The translations under genes were made by a program, and so were the position numbers. Positions 62,053-64,000 of a stretch of 64,000 bases of DNA are shown piece after piece. A model generated the notes under the pieces. The model searched no databases. It was not told where the DNA came from and worked only from the letters and a program-made list of their open reading frames with translations. The DNA comes from Sphingomonas sp. Leaf242 (GTDB lineage: Bacteria; Pseudomonadota; Alphaproteobacteria; Sphingomonadales; Sphingomonadaceae). Positions within the stretch are counted from its first letter, which is position 1. Each line of letters starts with the position of its first letter. The stretch is taken from assembly GCF_001422045.1 (NCBI RefSeq), contig NZ_LMLW01000008.1, positions 1 through 64,000 on the forward strand. The letters are read 5' to 3'.

Positions 62053-64000
62053 ATGTCACGCTATTTCATCGATCGACCCATTTTCGCGTGGGTCATCGCC
62101 ATCATCCTGATGCTGGCCGGTATCCTCGCGATCCGGTCGCTGCCGATCGCGCAGTTCCCTGAGATCGCCGCCCCCAAGGTGACGGTCGCGACGTCCTATC
62201 CGGGCGCAGACGCACAGACGCTCGAGAACACGACGACGCAGATCATCGAGCAGCAGATGAAGGGCATCGACAACCTTCGCTACTTCGCTTCGACCTCGGA
62301 CGGCTCGGGCAACCTCGCGATCACGCTCACCTTCGAGCAGGGGACCGATCCCGACATCGCGCAGGTCCAGGTGCAGAACAAGCTGCAACAGGCGACGCCG
62401 CTCCTGCCGCAGGAAGTGCAGCAGGCCGGTCTCCGCGTGACCAAGGCGACCGCCAACTTCCTGCTCATCATCGCCGCCTATTCGGAAAATGGCGACCACG
62501 ACCAGGTCGATCTCGGCGACATGATCGCCTCGAAGCTCCAGGATCCGCTCAGCCGCATCAAGGGCGTCGGCGACACGCAGGTGTTCGGCGCGCAATATTC
62601 GATGCGGATCTGGGTCGACCCGTTCAAGATGTCAAACCTCGGCGTCACCGTCACCGACATCACATCGGCACTGACCGCGCAGAACGCACAGGTCTCGGCC
62701 GGCCAGGTCGGCAGTCTGCCCGCCGTGAAGGGTCAGTCGCTCAACGCGACCGTGACCGCACAGTCGCGCCTCCAGACGCCGGAACAGTTCCGTGCGATCA
62801 TCGTCCGTTCGGCGACCAGCGGCGCGACCGTGCGCCTGTCGGACGTCGCCCGCGTCGAGATGGGCTCGGAGAATTACAGCTTCCAGGCACGCTACAACGG
62901 CAAGCAGGCGGCAGGCTTCGGCGTAAAGCTGGCACCGGGTGCGAACGCGCTCGACACCGTCAAGCTGGTCAAGGCCGAGGTCAACCGGATCGCCAAGCAG
63001 TTCCCGCCCGACGTCAAGGTCGCGTTCCCGATCGACAACTCGACGTTTGTGCGGCTGTCGGTCGAGCAGGTCATCCACACGCTGATCGAAGCGATCGTCC
63101 TCGTCTTCCTCGTGATGTTCCTGTTCCTCCAAAATTTCCGCGCCACGCTGATCCCGACGATCGCGGTCCCGGTCGTGTTGCTCGGCTCGCTTGCCGTGCT
63201 TCAGGTCGCAGGGTTCACGATCAACACGCTGACCTTGTTCGGCATGGTGCTGGCGATCGGCCTGCTCGTCGATGACGCGATCGTCGTCGTCGAGAACGTC
63301 GAGCGCCTGATCCAGGAGGAAGGGCTCTCCCCGAAGGAAGCCGCCAAGAAGTCGATGGACGAGATCAGCGGCGCGCTGGTCGGCATCGGCCTGGTGCTGT
63401 CGGCGGTGTTCTTGCCGATGGCGTTCTTCAGCGGCTCGACCGGCGTGATCTTCCGGCAGTTCTCGATCACCATCGTCTCGTCGATGGCGCTGTCGGTGCT
63501 GGTCGCGTTGATCCTGACGCCCGCGCTCTGCGCGACGATCCTGAAGCCCGCCAAGGAAGGTCATGGCGAGAAGAAGGGCTTCTTCGGCTGGTTCAACCGC
63601 ACCTTCGACAAGGGCGTCGGCAAGTACGGCAACGGCCTGCGCCGCGTCGAGAAGGGCTGGGTCCGCACGATGCTGGTCTATGCCGTGATCGTCGTCGCGA
63701 TGGCGTTTATCTTCGTCCGCCTGCCGTCGGGCTTCCTCCCCGAGGAAGATCAGGGCGTGATGTTCGCACAGGTCTCGATGCCGTCGGGTACGCCGATGGA
63801 GGAGACCGCCCGGACGATGGACAAGGTCCGCGATCACTTCCTGATCGACGAGAAGGCCAACACCGCGGGTATCTTCACGATCAGCGGCTTCGGCTTCGTC
63901 GGCCAGGGCCAGAATGTCGGCATCGCCTTCATCCAGCTCAAGCCCTGGGAAGATCGTAGCGGCAAGGAGAACGGCGTCGCCGCGGTCGCCGCCCGTGCCA
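62053..64000 (+). CDS. RND efflux transporter permease (AcrB/MexB, HAE1 type), cut by window end
   Basis: The first 649 codons of an RND pump. The N-terminal helix SRYFIDRPIFAWVIAIILML, the porter domain (SYPGADAQTLENTTTQIIEQ and PFKMSNLGVTVTDITSAL) and the proton relay helix FGMVLAIGLLVDDAIVVVENVE with two adjacent Asp are visible, as is PALCATILKP. LPSGFLPEEDQGVMFAQV starts the second porter half. It is a proton-driven multidrug exporter, six bases after the adaptor gene. The frame is open at the right edge, so the C-terminal part lies outside. Confidence 0.96.
   Translation, partial: MSRYFIDRPIFAWVIAIILMLAGILAIRSLPIAQFPEIAAPKVTVATSYPGADAQTLENTTTQIIEQQMKGIDNLRYFASTSDGSGNLAITLTFEQGTDPDIAQVQVQNKLQQATPLLPQEVQQAGLRVTKATANFLLIIAAYSENGDHDQVDLGDMIASKLQDPLSRIKGVGDTQVFGAQYSMRIWVDPFKMSNLGVTVTDITSALTAQNAQVSAGQVGSLPAVKGQSLNATVTAQSRLQTPEQFRAIIVRSATSGATVRLSDVARVEMGSENYSFQARYNGKQAAGFGVKLAPGANALDTVKLVKAEVNRIAKQFPPDVKVAFPIDNSTFVRLSVEQVIHTLIEAIVLVFLVMFLFLQNFRATLIPTIAVPVVLLGSLAVLQVAGFTINTLTLFGMVLAIGLLVDDAIVVVENVERLIQEEGLSPKEAAKKSMDEISGALVGIGLVLSAVFLPMAFFSGSTGVIFRQFSITIVSSMALSVLVALILTPALCATILKPAKEGHGEKKGFFGWFNRTFDKGVGKYGNGLRRVEKGWVRTMLVYAVIVVAMAFIFVRLPSGFLPEEDQGVMFAQVSMPSGTPMEETARTMDKVRDHFLIDEKANTAGIFTISGFGFVGQGQNVGIAFIQLKPWEDRSGKENGVAAVAARA

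Overview
The window reads as chromosomal DNA of a high-GC alphaproteobacterium, most likely a Sphingomonas or close relative. It carries four large TonB-dependent receptors, an alphaproteobacterial HNH endonuclease, the usual pairing of a twin-transmembrane protein with a PduO-type adenosyltransferase, and palindromic intergenic repeats. Genes are densely packed, with many 1-4 bp stop/start overlaps (TGATG, ATGA, GTGA). I see no phage, insertion sequence, CRISPR array or rRNA operon. The species assignment is inference.

Layout. 0.1-3.4 kb: ergothioneine genes egtB-egtD behind a cobalamin adenosyltransferase and a small membrane protein. 3.5-19.5 kb: mostly housekeeping genes (GluQ-RS, HNH endonuclease, EF-hand lipoprotein, PEP carboxylase, thioesterase, oligopeptidase B, a chemoreceptor, an M24 aminopeptidase, tRNA-Thr, an exported methyltransferase-like protein, a ClC channel, a DJ-1/PfpI protein). 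19.7-23.8 kb: a TonB receptor and a divergent metallo-beta-lactamase-fold hydrolase. 23.8-28.8 kb: a tightly coupled operon of TonB receptor, PI-PLC-like phosphodiesterase and histidine acid phosphatase, which looks like scavenging of inositol phosphates or phosphoinositides. 29.0-32.0 kb: two coupled exported DUF4139-type proteins. 32.0-36.2 kb: a TPP riboswitch followed by a TonB receptor, an APH-fold kinase and a PnuC-family transporter, which together make a thiamine salvage operon.

36.2-59.9 kb is the most interesting part. A 4-hydroxyproline catabolic module (epimerase, FAD dehydrogenase, DHDPS-family deaminase, GntR regulator, permease, Xaa-Pro peptidase) lies beside a glycan module (GH43, GH127 beta-L-arabinofuranosidase, DUF5695 protein, GH2, TonB receptor). 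A reductase acting on a cyclic imino acid, a periplasmic DUF885 peptidase and the GH43 form one overlapping operon. Operator-like sequences sharing a TATCGTATA core sit upstream of the hydroxyproline genes, the GH127/DUF5695 divergent promoter and the TonB receptor/GH2 operon. Plant hydroxyproline-rich glycoproteins (extensins, arabinogalactan proteins) carry beta-L-arabinofuranosyl chains on hydroxyproline, so I propose that the region is a locus for using both their glycan and their peptide parts. A lipoprotein plus a signal-less muramidase interrupt it.

60.1-64.0 kb: a TetR regulator, a perfect 18-bp palindromic operator and an RND efflux operon (adaptor plus a pump cut by the window end).
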